Assembly: GCF_037975245.1 (NCBI RefSeq)
Contig: NC_092567.1
Location: 4,596,214 to 4,660,213 of the forward strand
Length of the DNA: 64,000 bases
Origin: Apostichopus japonicus
Taxonomy: Eukaryota; Echinodermata; Holothuroidea; Aspidochirotida; Stichopodidae
Direction of reading: 5' to 3'
The notes beneath the pieces were generated by a model. The model was given only the letters and a program-made list of their open reading frames with translations, was not told the DNA's origin and did no database searches. Each line of letters opens with the position of its first letter. The first letter of the stretch is position 1. A program made the position numbers and the translations under genes. This document shows positions 11,400-26,100 of this stretch, in pieces.

Positions 11400-14127
11400 A
11401 TCTTCAAATCCCCGAAAGCAAAGTTGTAATCCTATAGAATCCAATGTCATATCAAGAAAATTAAACATAGGAATATACAGAACATTTACTATCAGTGTGA
11501 TGTAACTATGACGTCACACCTGTTTGCTTCAAGTTCACATATATTACAAATTGTGACAATTTCAGCTATCGATATCTCAAAAATGCAAGGCAGGAATTGG
11601 ATGCTTATTATATGATAATCAAATAAATTTTCCCTGTACTATCCTTTTAAGATTTGTCACGTCATCCTATTGTCGTCATGTTAAGAACGACAAAACATTG
11701 GAACAGAAAGAAATGAAGAAATGCTGGTTTAAAACAAACATGTCACAGATATTCATTAATATCACCTCTAAGTTCTCGTAGATCGATTTTAATAACACAA
11801 TGGTTTGTAGATAACCAACGAATTTCATTTAGTCTTTACATTGACACAATTAATGTGACTCTACTCGTGTGAGATTTAAGACATTACGTAACCGATACGT
11901 CACAGTTTAATTCAAATTAGTAAAAGGAGGAACGAAGAAAACCACAGAACAGTTGAAACACGCAATCTTAGTTACTGAGTGAATGTGGATACAGTATGTA
12001 CATATTTTATCTAAAGCATTCCAAACATGTCTGCTTAAAAATGGTTTAGAAGTATTAACAGAATTAGCCGTTATTTTTATAGTCTAAGTAGTAAAGTGCT
12101 TGTCGGGGAATGAGGTGGGGGTGGGGATCGAAGATAGGGGTCTGGAGTTGGGATGAATCATATCATTACACACAATTGGACCAATGAAGGGTGTTATACC
12201 CTGCACTTGAGGAGTGCATGGAGGCTGAGAACAGGTCACCAGCAATACTTGACCAGGGACACGAGTAAGTGAAACCTCTTTCTTCAGTTACGCAAGTAAC
12301 AAAGACTTTGTTACATAATGGGGGGAAAGAAAATTAAAAGATAATGCACATTACAGTTTAATTCACATTATACAATAAGCGTATACTGGTGGTGGTGCAA
12401 ATGACTACTATATAAATTACTTGGTCACCAATGTAGAGGGTACGTCATTTATCCCCTCCTACACTACCCCCCCCCCCCCCCCCCCCCCCCCCCGCCCATC
12501 CACATACACACAAAGAATAAGATAGGGATGTATAGTCTCATATACTGATGACGTAGTGGTTGATGGATGACGTCATTAGAACCTTGATTGGTTCTTAGTA
12601 ATTTGATGTTGGCTTGAAGAGCAAACACATTTAGAGTTAAAAGAGAAAGTAAATGTGAACAGTAATGTTGGTAATAAAACGTAAGGAATGACTTGTTATA
12701 CACTTTACAATACTAAGTAGCCTGTATGGTCATGCAATGTATCGAATCTTTGATTGGAGTTCTTTGTAGTATTAGGAGTTATCAACAGTTTACAAAGTTA
12801 ACCTAATCTCTTGATAGGATGGAGTAGGCATCTACTAAACACCCCACCCCCTTCTCCGAATATAAGAAACCTAGCAATAAATTTAAATTATGTACGCTAC
12901 ATGTGGTTAACTCCGTCTGAAAGGTGGGTAACATCGTGGACGAGATTCTCATAGTTACTCATTCTTTCTAACATGTACTTCGCTGTCATCTTTTTGTTTT
13001 AATTTCATTGAGCTAAATTCAAAAGACATAAGTATTCAATTTGTTAATTGTTTCTTCAACTTGTTAATTGTTTCTTCAACTTGATAAACAATGACGTCAT
13101 CATACTTTTTAAGTAGTTGGCGAAAATGAGGGCGCTGTCTCTCAATATAAGATAGATCGTGATCAGTGAAGCATATACATCAGATTCAGAAATGGTGAAA
13201 GGATAAAATGTATCTTCCCATCACCTACCCCTCTAGTCCCCGAACGACATCAACGTGACTTCCAAAACATAAAAGGTTACATTTGTACACTTTAGCGCAC
13301 AAAACTAAGTTGTTGAATATGAAGCATATTAAAGGATGACTTTAAGCACACATTAATGTTGTTATGTTGTAGACCACTGGCATTCAGTCTAGGTTGCTTT
13401 TGCTATAACATTTTGTTTAATTTTGAGACAAGTTACTTTGAACAGCTGAGTTAAAGGTTACTGGTCTATATAATATAATACGGAGACAGTTATGTCGGTT
13501 CATCAAATACAACACAAAACACAATGGGATGAGAGACTTTTATGTCCTCAAATAACATGTTAACATTGAAGTACAAATTCTACACGGACAAATGTTGTTG
13601 AAATCATCTAACTATGCTTTGGTGTAAGAACGTAATTACAAAACTTGATTTTGTTGAGTTATTCAAATGTATAAAATCACATAATAAACATGAATATTTA
13701 GGCCTGTACTGAGGGGTTGACGTCATCAGCAATGTAACATTAAAGGAGTTTTCCAGACATTTATCTTACCAAACCAGAAAAGCTGAAGAAACATTAATAA
13801 CACTCCTTTTTTGGACTATTACATTTAAAGACTGAAATTCCGAATATAGTAATCCTTTAAAACAACATGTAAATTGAACAGTTTTCTTTCAAATTTCACC
13901 TCGTTATTGTTTATGGAGTGATTACTATTATATTACAATCTAATCTCTCTGCAAGATCCATTCACAATGAATATCAAAGTCAAGTCTTCATCAAGTCACC
14001 ATTCCATTGTCTTGAGAATATAGGCATTTGGTGACGTCACAATCATACTAGACTAGTTGCATGTGTATTATACTGGAGCTCTATCAGACGCTGTTTGTAG
14101 TATTTGGGAGATGTTAACAGTAACAAC
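11400..14127. other. non-coding stretch with poly-C run and TGACGTCA words
   Basis: No exon recognised. It holds an uninterrupted run of 27 C at 12467-12493, a short tandem duplication of about 18 bp at 13040-13083, and TGACGTCA at 11509, 12568, 13092, 13718 and 14032. The segment ending in the 14032 copy resembles the one ending in the 14190 copy (CTTGAGAATATAG versus TTTTGAGAATTGAG upstream), suggesting a local duplication of roughly 158 bp. Confidence 0.5.
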
Positions 14128-17100
14128 CTAAATCTTTATTAGATCCTTTCTCACTGAAATTACTGCCATCGTTTTGAGAATTGAGTGAATGACGTCACAG
14201 TCCTGCTGATGATTGGCATCGCCAGATGAATATACATCTTGCATTGAGCTGTAATGTAAAAAGAAAATGGTATATATTAGTTAATATTGTTATCATATTA
14301 AATTATAAGTAGAATAATGGGGAAGTGATACTTAATGAACCCATTCCCCCAGGAAAAAGCGTCAGCAATACCATAACATAACAATTAATTTTACTCACCA
14401 GCTTAACAAAACACCGTGACACGGGAAACAAGCTAACAATGTTTCTGATAATGGAAGTAACTTATCACTCATTTCTATGCATTTAATCAGGGATCAACTT
14501 TGTTAATGAAATATATAATAAAACCAATTATAGTTGAAGCAAATGATATTAGTGACCATATAAAATAGATAATCACAGATATCGGAATACAACTTATGGT
14601 TATTGATAAAGAGATGCATTCTAATAAATTAAGATTTTACAATTAAAAGTAGCATACAATCATTGTAAACAAATACAATGTTAAATACTAAGGTAGACAG
14701 TATTCAGCTGTATTGACTTACAGTTACTTGCGCCTTGCCCGGTTGAATTTCGCCAGGCTTTCCTGATAACTCCTCACATTGAATCCCTAAACAAGAGGAA
14801 AAATATAAGTAATGAATATGTATAAGATAACACAGAAACAAAGACAATGCAGTGTATAGTTAAATGTTGTAAATCATCATATGCATCCATATTAAAAGTG
14901 TTATTTCAGATAAATCGAGTCATGTTACATAAAACTTTGAATGTTTCAAATGTCTTGGAAATTTTTGTCCTGTTCATTATTATTATTTCAGTTATTATTT
15001 TAGGGATTCCTAACGAGTACGTCTTGCGAATATTGTAGTACTGAACATGATACACATGAAGGCTTAATCCATGAAACCATGGTCACCTATGATGTGGTCG
15101 CTCTGATTCCATGCTCGAAAGGATTTGTGAAGATTGAATTCTATAAAAATGTTCTACTGTGTGCTTGAAATATTCCAAATAAGTTCTTATTATAAGTATG
15201 TAAATAACAAAATGAATAACACATGTCAACCCATATTGACTCATAGCACAAGGATATAATCCTCTCCCTATATATAAAAGTGATTTCTGTGTAAAACTGG
15301 ATTACTGTACAAGAATCAGTTCACTTATCTCCACACCCCATCCTCTTCCCTGCCGGTAACCATCAAATGATCTACTCGGGGGATTTCACCTTGATATCAC
15401 GATAAATCAATCGATGCAACCCAATGTATTATCTTACATTGAAGCGATGCAGGGAAATGTTCCGTCCTGTTTATAAGCTGATCCCGTCTAGCTGAGTAGC
15501 CATTTTCAATTAAGTTGCAAAGTTTAAAATTCTCTTCGTTATGAAAGTTCGACAATTCCTTCAAACATTAATGTAATCGTTACCGATCCATATCCAGGTC
15601 ACTCAGCTCTCATCGTGTGCTTTTCATAAGAATTCATAAATGTAGGAGCAAAATCAAATTGGACATTGGCTCACGTTATTATGCAATACAAAGGTGAGAG
15701 TTCAGGAGCTGGTGAAGATTGCAGCATTCTTAGGGTGTTAAAATGGCCCGTGAACGCCATTTCTGATAGTAACGAGTTTGAAGAATAAATGTGGTTTATA
15801 TATTTCCAGCTGGACCAACCCCTCTCCCTTCTTCCTGTAGAAATTTGAAGCCAATCGTAACATTTCGTGTAAAAGTTAAGTAAAATGTTGGGTAGGCCGT
15901 GTCACTATCTGACGTCCATACTGTAGTACCTTTAAAAGGAAATTCCTTGAATTGATCATTACTGACATCTAACGGGATAGTTATTTTAGTTGGTTCTCTG
16001 GACGATGCTAGACTGGGTTCTGCTTTATGTTTTGTTTTGACGGAACTTGTGTTATCATTAGCATAGTTTATCTTCAGTGGAAAGCTATTAACAGTAAAGA
16101 GGTTAATTATGCATAATAATAATAATGCATATTATAGTGCGAACGACTATTAACAGTTTAAGTGTTAAATGCGAAAGACAGAGTATTTCTTGCTAGCGTT
16201 ACTTTATTTTCCAAAACGATAATTTAATCAACCAGTATAAATAACCGTCCCAATAACACTAGGTTACCGATGAGCGGTGGAAGGGGAAGGGAGAGGGGGG
16301 GGCAGGGGCGGACTCAGACCGATGTTCAGGGGTGCTGAAAGCGCTACCCTGTGATTGTTCCCACGTTCAAGAGCTCGCTTAATACACATGGTCAGTAGTC
16401 TTGTTGGACCCGGAGATATATTGCCTACGAAGCCGTAAAAAACTAATGATATTAAGTTTTAAAAGTATTTGATGCATCCCGGGACCCCAATGCGAAAATA
16501 AACACAACTATAGTGATAGAAAATCACTGTTCCGAAAAATAATTCGCGATCATAATATACTCCCGTAGCATCCGGGCATCTCTGGTTACCATGGTACCAT
16601 TGTCTAGGAACATGTTAGTTTGCTGGTAGTAGGGCTATAGTAACAGTTAGACTTGATCTCGTTTTGTATTTTGAGAGAGAGAGATGGGAGAGATTGGAGA
16701 GATGGGAGGGATGGAAGAAATTGTAGATATAGAAATAGTGAGTGAAGAAGAGACAACGATTTGTTTTGTTTGGACAAAGAGGATCAAAATGAAAACCCTG
16801 TCAAAACAAGAAACTGAAAGCCAGGTTACTTTTTTACAAGTCCAGAACGATGAACGAGAAATCAAGCTACTTGGAAGCTGTAGAAAATACGAACTGGAAA
16901 CACTTTGTGTCACGTGATGAAAATCATTTGACAGATATATGTTTTATTTCTCTTTTTTCGCTCTATTGTTTTGACTTTACAATGAACATGAATCCAGCGT
17001 TAACAATATGAGTCTCATAATTAATCACAATGAACGTCTCGTAAAACACGAGTTACCTACTTTTATTTCTTACTATATTGTTAGTTTATCTATACAGTAT

Positions 17101-20100
17101 CAGCAAGTGTTTCCTAATTCAAAATGAAAGGTAATCCGGACGATGAAGGGTGAAACTGACCGCTGTTTATGAAAGTATTGTTAACATTTTGACGGGTTAA
17201 CGTTCGACATCCAAGGGCAATTTGCATCCTTTATGCATTAACATGAAAATAGCTATAGATCTAGGTTATTAATTGATATTGTTCCTGTATCTCCATGGTA
17301 ACACCTTACCGTTTTGTCTAATATTTCTACAGACCCCATATGTCAAGATGTATTACAACGATTCTACTATGAGTGACTTCTTACACTTCGCCGAAGAAAG
17401 TTGATGGGCAAAAGACGTCCATGAAGAGGGATGGGGTGGGATTAATTGAAATTTTCATCTAACTTTGGGTAACATACTCTACTTTTAAACAATTTAGTCC
17501 TACGAATCCTTCCCCCCTTCCACCGCCTTGGACAGTGGAACTACGAGTCGCTAGTTATCTGCCTTTCAGGAGAAATACTTCATCACGTCGCCTGCATGGT
17601 GAGTATACACACCCAATTTCCCTTATTACAATTTATATGCAATGCTAATGTAGCATTAATACACCTTAGCTGCACGTGTACTGTAACGTCGTATTTGAAA
17701 ATAATTTAAATGAGCCCTACGAAGAAATATAAAACGTGCCTAGAAATCAGCTCTTATGTTCTTTCTGAACAAACGTTGACATCATACTAAACGCCCATAA
17801 GAACATTATTTGTTAGCTGGATAAGTCAGACATATAATGTATCAAATTGAATTAAAAAAAATGGAACCTCCTTAGTTGGTGTTATATGTGTCACCTGTTT
17901 GTAAATGTGTTTAGGCAACAGCATGTTAATGATCAATGTTTTCATTTATTTTTCAAAATAAAATTTCATGTAGAGGAAAAATAATGTAAACTTGTAATTC
18001 ATTGCTAGCTCATTTTGACTAACATTAGAAAGGTTTTGTACAATATTCAGAAATTGGCTTTCATTTTGCAAAAAAAAAACAAAAAAAAAACAGACTTAAA
18101 CCACCGTAAAACCATTAACTGTACCAGGTTGTGCTAATAAATAGTAAATTAATTGAGATATGAACCAGCGTAAACCATCTCGAAATATTACTTGAGGCTT
18201 TGAACTGACACACATTTGGGAAGTATATTGATCAATAAATGTATTTTTTAAGTTTATGTTGGAAGAGTCAACTCTCATGCATGCAACTTCATCCAAATCA
18301 CTATAGTGTCGTTAGCCACCTACACCGTTGCTGTCACGTCTTTTATATAAACGGACCTGAACTGGAACTTGCTTGATGCACTCTCCTCCATTCAATCCAC
18401 TCTGTAAGGGATTACGGTATGACGTCATCACTCAGTCACTAAACATCAACCGTTTATTTTTACTAGTTCGCTCCGAGATAGTGAATTTATGACACAGTGT
18501 GGGCTCTCATTTCACAATGATTCATGATGCTATAACCCAACGAATACCCTCCTAAGCCATCCCCGACCCCTCCCCGACCCCAGGGAAAGATTCTAATGAT
18601 TTTATTATATTAAAGAACACCGGAGTAGAGATAAATGGGAGATCGGGGTATAGACTACAGTTAGCCCTTTGTGTGCAGAGAAATTGTTACCCTATAAAAG
18701 TGAAATTCAAAATGTGTATTTTTTTTATCAGTTCCTTTTACGGTAAAATAAACTGTGAGAAAAACATTCACGGAAAACGAACTATGATATGCACATCAGC
18801 AGAGTGAAATAAAATAATCATTTAGCATCTGCCGGTGGGAGGGGATTGACAGTTTAACAGTTATATTCCAATATTGTGTGAGGCTTGTAACACACCATAA
18901 CACCGGACTCAACTTATTTTAAAGTCTATTCGTTTCTTTGTTTATCATTTCTTTGACTGTGTGTGCGGAAGTAAGATTATTTAGGCCGCATCTAAATTGA
19001 CATTGAGAACAGTGCTATCATCATTACGAGGTATAAACTTGTAACTGGCCTATCTGAATTCCCTGTTCGATACACGACATATATAAATCTTTTCCTCCTG
19101 ATGAGGGACAAAGTATCATACTCTTTTGTCTTATTTCTTTGTTCAACATTAATTAATACCTCTTTGTCTGTTATTAAAATTACCGTTACTAATTAACAGG
19201 AACATGAATCTATGTCTCTCTTACCTCTTCTCCTGGTAGATTGCCATTTCCGTCACAGGCCTGAAGGAAGAGAAATATTATATTCATGAGATTTGGAAAA
19301 TGAATTTCAGGTAAATATAATATGACGAAGCAAACAATGTATAAGTTAGAATGATATATCTTCAAAAATATCGCAGTAAATTATTCCTGGCAGGTAAACA
19401 CACATCCGCATTGAACACACTAAAGTCAATAAAGGAGACAGACTCGTCAATGTAAGATGCACGGACTCTATAACATGAATATAAACATCAGCTTCATAGG
19501 GAAGACATATTTAGTGGTTAAACCCGTCATCAAACACTGAGTGACGTCATCAAACACTGAGTGACGTCAATGACCAACTTCTCACTGAGATGATCAGATG
19601 GATACAATGGACAACAGAGAAGATGACGAGTACGGAAAAGAGAGCAGTATTTAAAGATAGACCCCAGAACATCGTTGTCAGAAAAAGCAAATCCTTGGTT
19701 AGTCCACAAAGCAGTACATTGGTTACACCCCCCCCCCCCCCCCTTCGTCTGAGACGGTCTGTTTCTGTTATCGTATTGTTAGTAGTGTAAAGATGTCCAT
19801 CAAAGTTTCTGAAAATGTAGTTGTCTGGTCAAATTATACAATAAGAGACACAGTGGGATAATTAAATTGATATGTTAACAATTTAAACATTTCACTAAAT
19901 ATAATAAACCTTGCACAAATTTGTTTCATTTCTAAATTTACCCTGTCTATGTATGTTCAATTGGAAGCTTGTACATGCCCACATTATTAGTTTTAAAATA
20001 GTTGACTCTCTCTGCTCAACGTTAGACAAGGAACATTTAGACTAGGAATCGACGGTCTGTAAATTAAGGAATATTTAGAGCGGGTTTATGTAACCGATAC

Positions 20101-23100
20101 GCCCTGTGCGTCTGTAAGACTAATATTGGCAGAGACCGCGTGAGCTCGTCATTGCTCTGTCTCTATGTATTAGTTGGACTTGGTTTGGGTTGCTCATATA
20201 CTCTATAGAACGCTGTTCGGACTCGAGAGTACCATACTCGTACCAAGTAGTCACGGACTCGGCTCGGGATAAGGAATAATTGGACTCAACTACATCAGAG
20301 TGTTTCTTATACTATAAGATACAGACATATTGAATGGTTCTGATAGAAAGAGTACTAATAACAATAGGAACCATGTGAGGATACAAAGCCCGGATGTTGC
20401 ATTATATTATCGTCAGAATATAATTATGAAGATACAATAGTTAATTTGCCGAGTGGTAAATTTTACAAAACCAACCACATTACCAGTTATTTTGAACACC
20501 CCCCTACCCCTCCCCTCACACTCGGGCCCAAGCTCCTTCGAGATACTATTTTTAATTTGTTTTATTTATCAGTTATTCAAACGACGAAAGGAAAAATACA
20601 AATATTTTAAAACCACTATTAGTTCAGATTCACCGTTGAATTTTTTGTGTATCATAATGCTGCTGCTAATTCATAGTATTGTACAAACAGAGGATGGTAC
20701 AAAACGACGTTTCATCAACTTGTAATAAAAACCCTAAGTTTAATATTTTATAGTTAAACTTTTAAGTAGTCACCTATCCTTTAATTTCCCTAGTATGTTA
20801 AAGTACATCAAGTTGATCAAACTTACCTAAAATCCATTTGTTAGTTTCAAGTTAAACCCAGATACGTCCTTTCATATATAAGCCTGCTTGGACCCACACA
20901 TTCATATCAGTCACGTATATATACATTAATCTAAATCAATAATGAAATATAATCAATATGGATCCCTCAAATCCCATTACAGCTCAAACTAATAGAACTG
21001 AGTCACATTTAATGACTGTTGTATTGCTGCGTGCAGTGACGTCAGAGGTAAATATTCTAGAGATGAAATATTATCCATCGATATTTTCACCAAAATTCAC
21101 CGATTTTTTGACTGAGAAAGTGCGGAAGAGAGACACCGGAAGCACGACGGATTCTGAATATTCTCTATTTTAAAATTGAGAATGTTCATTGATTCACAAG
21201 ACAATTACTTCTATAAGGAGAGCACATAGGGGTCTACATGCAGAGTAAGAAGGACAACAATAATTAGGAAATATGACGAAAGTGATGGAGTACGAGCGTG
21301 GAAGGGAGACTTCATTTATTTTCATTTATTTGTACCAACCTCGTCACAAGGTTTCTAACTATATTGTACATCCTGCAGAAATAACTCCTCGTATTTGGAC
21401 AATTGCAAATTTATCTTTAAATATAATTTTCGTTACTTCAGTATAGGGCCTAGACCCCCCCCCCCCCCTCCCTTCCAATTAGAAACTCTAAGGAAGTTTT
21501 TTTTTTCATCTTTGATATATTATTTAATAAAAAAAACAGAGAAAGTGTGCCAAAACGATAAGTAGTAAGATTGCGCCCATTTCAAGAATGTCGGGTGAAA
21601 GGAAGATCATATCCTAGATTAACGCTCTGACCTACAGTGACCTGTATTATATAATTATGTCGCATACCTCACTGATCTGTAACAGTTTAAACAAATCTAT
21701 TCAAAAAATATATATATTTTATGTCAATATCTTAAGTTAGAAAATCACCAAGACTAGTTTGAAGTCTCTATAGCTATGCATACTGTATCACTTTCATCCA
21801 TGTAAACAAACATGTCTTAGTCCGTAGCGACTGCAACAGAATGCCTACAGCGATATAGACTATATGAATATGTGTTGTCTGTTATACCAGACAGTCGTAT
21901 CTGTAAATCAGCTTAGTCTGTACTTAAGACAAATCCCTCTTATGACATCGTCAAAGGTGATGTTTCAGATATAGCATTAGTTATACCATTTTGGTCGCGA
22001 GGGATAATTCTTACATCAATAATGGTGTATCAAAAAAAAAAAAAACATATAACGATGGTCCGACCATGGTCCGACCATGGTACGGTTTGCGTGTGACCGC
22101 TCTCTACTATGGTCTGACGATCGTCCGACCATCGTCCACTAAAGATGGTAATTAGCATCAATTGCGTTGTCCGACTACGCATTTTAGCATAAACACTGAC
22201 CTCGGCCTGAAATCCCCGATTTCAATCCCTTGACATTGCGACGCGTGCCTAGATACATACGATGTAAACAAAACAAACCTGCACTGCACTGCATACTGTA
22301 CACTAATACATGTACTGTACATACACACGTACGGTTTCTACCACAAAACAACACAACAATCAACACTCCGAACAATTCGTTAAGACAACTTGCAATGGCG
22401 GCCACTACTCACGGTAAAACCTGGGAGGAACAAGAATTCCTGAAACTAATTGATATATATATTTTTTTTTGGGGGGGGGGGGGGGAGTAGATACAGAGTA
22501 TGGTGGAAAACCCCGTCAGGAATAAGGTGTTTAGGATGTGTGCGGAAATGATGGCGAAAGAGCGATACGAACGAACGCATACACATTAGTGTGAGCAGTG
22601 CGTGCTGGGCTTGCATATCCATAAAATTTCGCTGTGTATTACGAATGAATATGCGTCTACACGCTCTCTGTCGGCGAACAGCAGCTTCTTGTCTTTGCAG
22701 GAATGCGTCTTCCAATGTGTGACGCCTCCTTCGTAATACAAACCTCATAATAATCAATGAAAGCGCTACGGCAAATTGAGCTTCCATCGCCATTATCTAC
22801 TACTTACAACTAATAACCCCACAAAACATCGTCAAAACCGTGACCCTTGACCGACCCAACGCAACTGCGCATGATAGCTTTGCAAAAGCATAATTAACTC
22901 ACTGATGCACTGTGTCCGCGAATAACGATCGTCCGAATTTAGTACAACATCGTGTGAGTATACGTGTGACCGCTACCGTAGTTAGTTTAATATGGTCGGA
23001 CTATAGTTAATACACGATGGTCGGAAGATGCAATTTTATACGTGTGACCGGGGTCTTAGTTAAAGCCAACAGAAATGTACACAATCTTAATATCTTGCCC

Positions 23101-26100
23101 CCAAAACCGGAACAAAGCCCTATATTTTTCTTTGCTTTGCTGTAAAGTTTGTTCAAACAGAATGAATTGAATCCTTTTTGTAGATTATTTTTAGTAACAA
23201 AAGTTTTAAACTAATTTTTAACCGTTTACTTTCTGATATTTATGTTCATATTGATGTACATATTTTTATATTTCTTAGTCTTTGGTTCTCTTAGTTTATA
23301 ATGGTGATAACGGAAATAATATGTACAATATATGCGCCGGACTTTTTGTTATAGGTTCGAGTTATATATTTCTTACGGAAACTAAAAGTGTACATGTTAT
23401 TTGAATAACTGTATAGCAATTTTATAGTAGGAACTATGAATCTGACTGCTTGTAATTAGCATTGAGCAGGATTTTAAAATAGAAATAACTTCAGCCCCAG
23501 TTACTATATGTATACGAAGGTGAAGCGTGATCTTTTTCAACATTGTGTTTGTATACAGCGTCACAAAATACGTGTCCAGTTCTTTAGTTACCATGGTATC
23601 TAGTCAACAGAACGAAGCAGTAGTATAATTGCCCTCACATTCTAACTGGTATTATGGTCTTGTTGTGTAAATGTGCGTTGAAAGTGATTAATCACAGCTC
23701 CACTAAAACATCGGTAATGATTTACTCCACAGAGAGAATCTGGTGCCACTAAAAATATATTTGCAAGATCTTCTTCTACAGTTTATTCCAAATCACGAAT
23801 ATAATATTTTCACAAATTACAAAATAGTCTTCAATTTTCTTTCATTTTATCAATAAACGTATCACTTCTTCCTGCATCTATATCAATCGCCAAAATGTCC
23901 AGCATTTGCAGTCTGGAAAACGGTGAGTCGGATGTTTACAAGCAATTTCGTTTATCTATGCACCCCACACACAAATAATAGGCAATTAAAAACAGTTTCT
24001 GGTATGATTTTAAAACCATACAAAGAACAACAATGTTGAATCGCGCTGCTTCGCATCGGTCACCATCCGTTACACTACCAATGCATCCTCATTTCTGATC
24101 ATACACTACAGGTATTTAATGTTCTGTACACATTAGTGTACGTGGAACCGTCGCAGGAACATTTACTTTGATACATTTGAGCTAATTATTGAGTAAGATT
24201 GAACTTATAAGAAAGAGTAGCAAAAGTGTACTTCTGTACTTTGTGCTGTTTTTGCTACAATCTGCTGGTAGCAAACTTGACCGTTAAAGGAATGAGTACG
24301 ACTTGAACACATAATGTTACTTCAGTCAACCAGGGAATATTAAAGTAAGTTTCTAAACAACAAATATCTATGACAATAAATTTATGGGACACAAATTGTC
24401 TAAATCTGGTTAAACGACAAATAATTCACTAATCATGAGCAGTCACGTGCTTGTGACAACATATCTAGATATCTTATTTAGTTGCAGGGTACCCAACAAT
24501 TCTGCGAATATTTCACGATTTGGTCAATTTACAACCTATGACGTAATAGGCAGCTTTAGTCAATGGAAGACCAACTTCTCCTTACACCAGAGAAAACGAA
24601 GAAAATGAACATAACCAGTGAAATCATGGGAGTCTGCTACAAAGGCAAATATGCAAGGGCTACATTAAGCTACAGGGTCGGCTAAACGGACTGTTGTTAC
24701 GACTGTTGTATGTGCCATGATGAACCTTTGCCCCGAAATTATATGAACATAAACAAGAACGGTGCAACAAGATTGACACCATTATAAGGTTTCATATTTA
24801 ATGTACATCGAGATGGTGACGTAAACGCGGGATATGTTCAGTACATTTCTTTAGGTGAAGACATTGTTTGATTAAGATATTTGTATAAGTCATTGATTTT
24901 TACTACAACTAAATTTTGGTTCAGAAGAATAATACCAATGTTTCACGAGGATTTATATTGGTATGTTCGAAACGTTAAGCAGCGTCGGTTATGTCAATGA
25001 TGTTGTTTCAGAGTCATACACGCTACTAGTCTTCTACTATATGTTGAAATGATATGCTGAGTTGTTAAATTTCATACCAATGCTCGTGATTTACTTACAG
25101 ACTTTTATCTCAAGAATGTATTTTAAAGATATATTTATTTCTGTTCACTTCCAGATTTTAATAAGCTTGTTGCTACGTTTGAAATAAACGTGATACAAAA
25201 GTTAACGTGAGTTGGTCCTCTAGTATGTGGCGTCTTCAACCCTCCACCCAATCCTAGACGCTAACAGTAAGTAATGAATGAAGCTGGAAGGTCCGGGTGT
25301 TGCAATATAATATCTTTAACAATTGAAGATAATTATCAAGATACAATAAACAATTAGCCGATGACAAATTATAAATATTAAAAGAGATTATCAGTAACCG
25401 AGTTGGACACTCCACTCTACCCCCCCCCAACCCCCTCACAACCCTCCCCTTCGAATCCTGACATCTTTTAAACCGTCGAATGTATTTATATCTGTTCTGT
25501 TACAAACACGCGAATAATACGAATATATCTTATATTCATATAAGTGATTACATATGTGTCGGTTATCATGTTATCCGTACAACAGAACAACGAAACGGGT
25601 TAGTATAGAGCTACACAGTATACTACAGAGTTTAATATGTTTTTAATGTATTCCCATTTTACACGAATATAATATTACCCCCCTTACCCGGCCCCCCCCC
25701 CCCCCCAAAAAAAAGAGTATTAGATCGGAGTCCTTGAAATGTCAGTAATTTAAATAGCTTTTCCTCCCTTCATATACACAAATGACCAAGATCATAGCAG
25801 GCATTACCATTCAGACAAGGGCGGCGGAAGCACTTTTAATCTGGGGGGCACCAACGTCGAAGGGCACTTTGCAGAAATTCGATTGGACTGATGCAGCCTG
25901 ATATTTAGTACCCTTTACAACTCTTAATGTATCATCTTATTTGCGTATACACTTCACTCCATCAACGCCCCCCCCCCCCCCCCCCTCAAGGAAACAATGC
26001 ATACTAGCACTGCAATATCTAATGTGCAAATTGGGAAACAAGGAACAAGTTTTCTTTCGAGACAAAATGAGGTGAAATCATTATAAAGTCCAAGTCCCTG

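Larger units (their letters stand above)
22050..23055. mobile_element. Harbinger-like (PIF) deletion derivative
   Basis: Two convergent coding relics face each other: a Myb/SANT-like N-terminus on + (22395-22490) and a transposase-like N-terminus on - (22446-22793). They meet at T9G15 (22462-22485). The right end reads CGTGTGACCGGGGTC at 23041-23055, followed by TTA, fitting a PIF/Harbinger terminus and its 3-bp TTA target site. Sub-terminal words TGGTCCGACCA and CGTGTGACCG recur at both ends. A matching left terminal repeat was not found, so the left end is truncated or rearranged. Confidence 0.5.
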
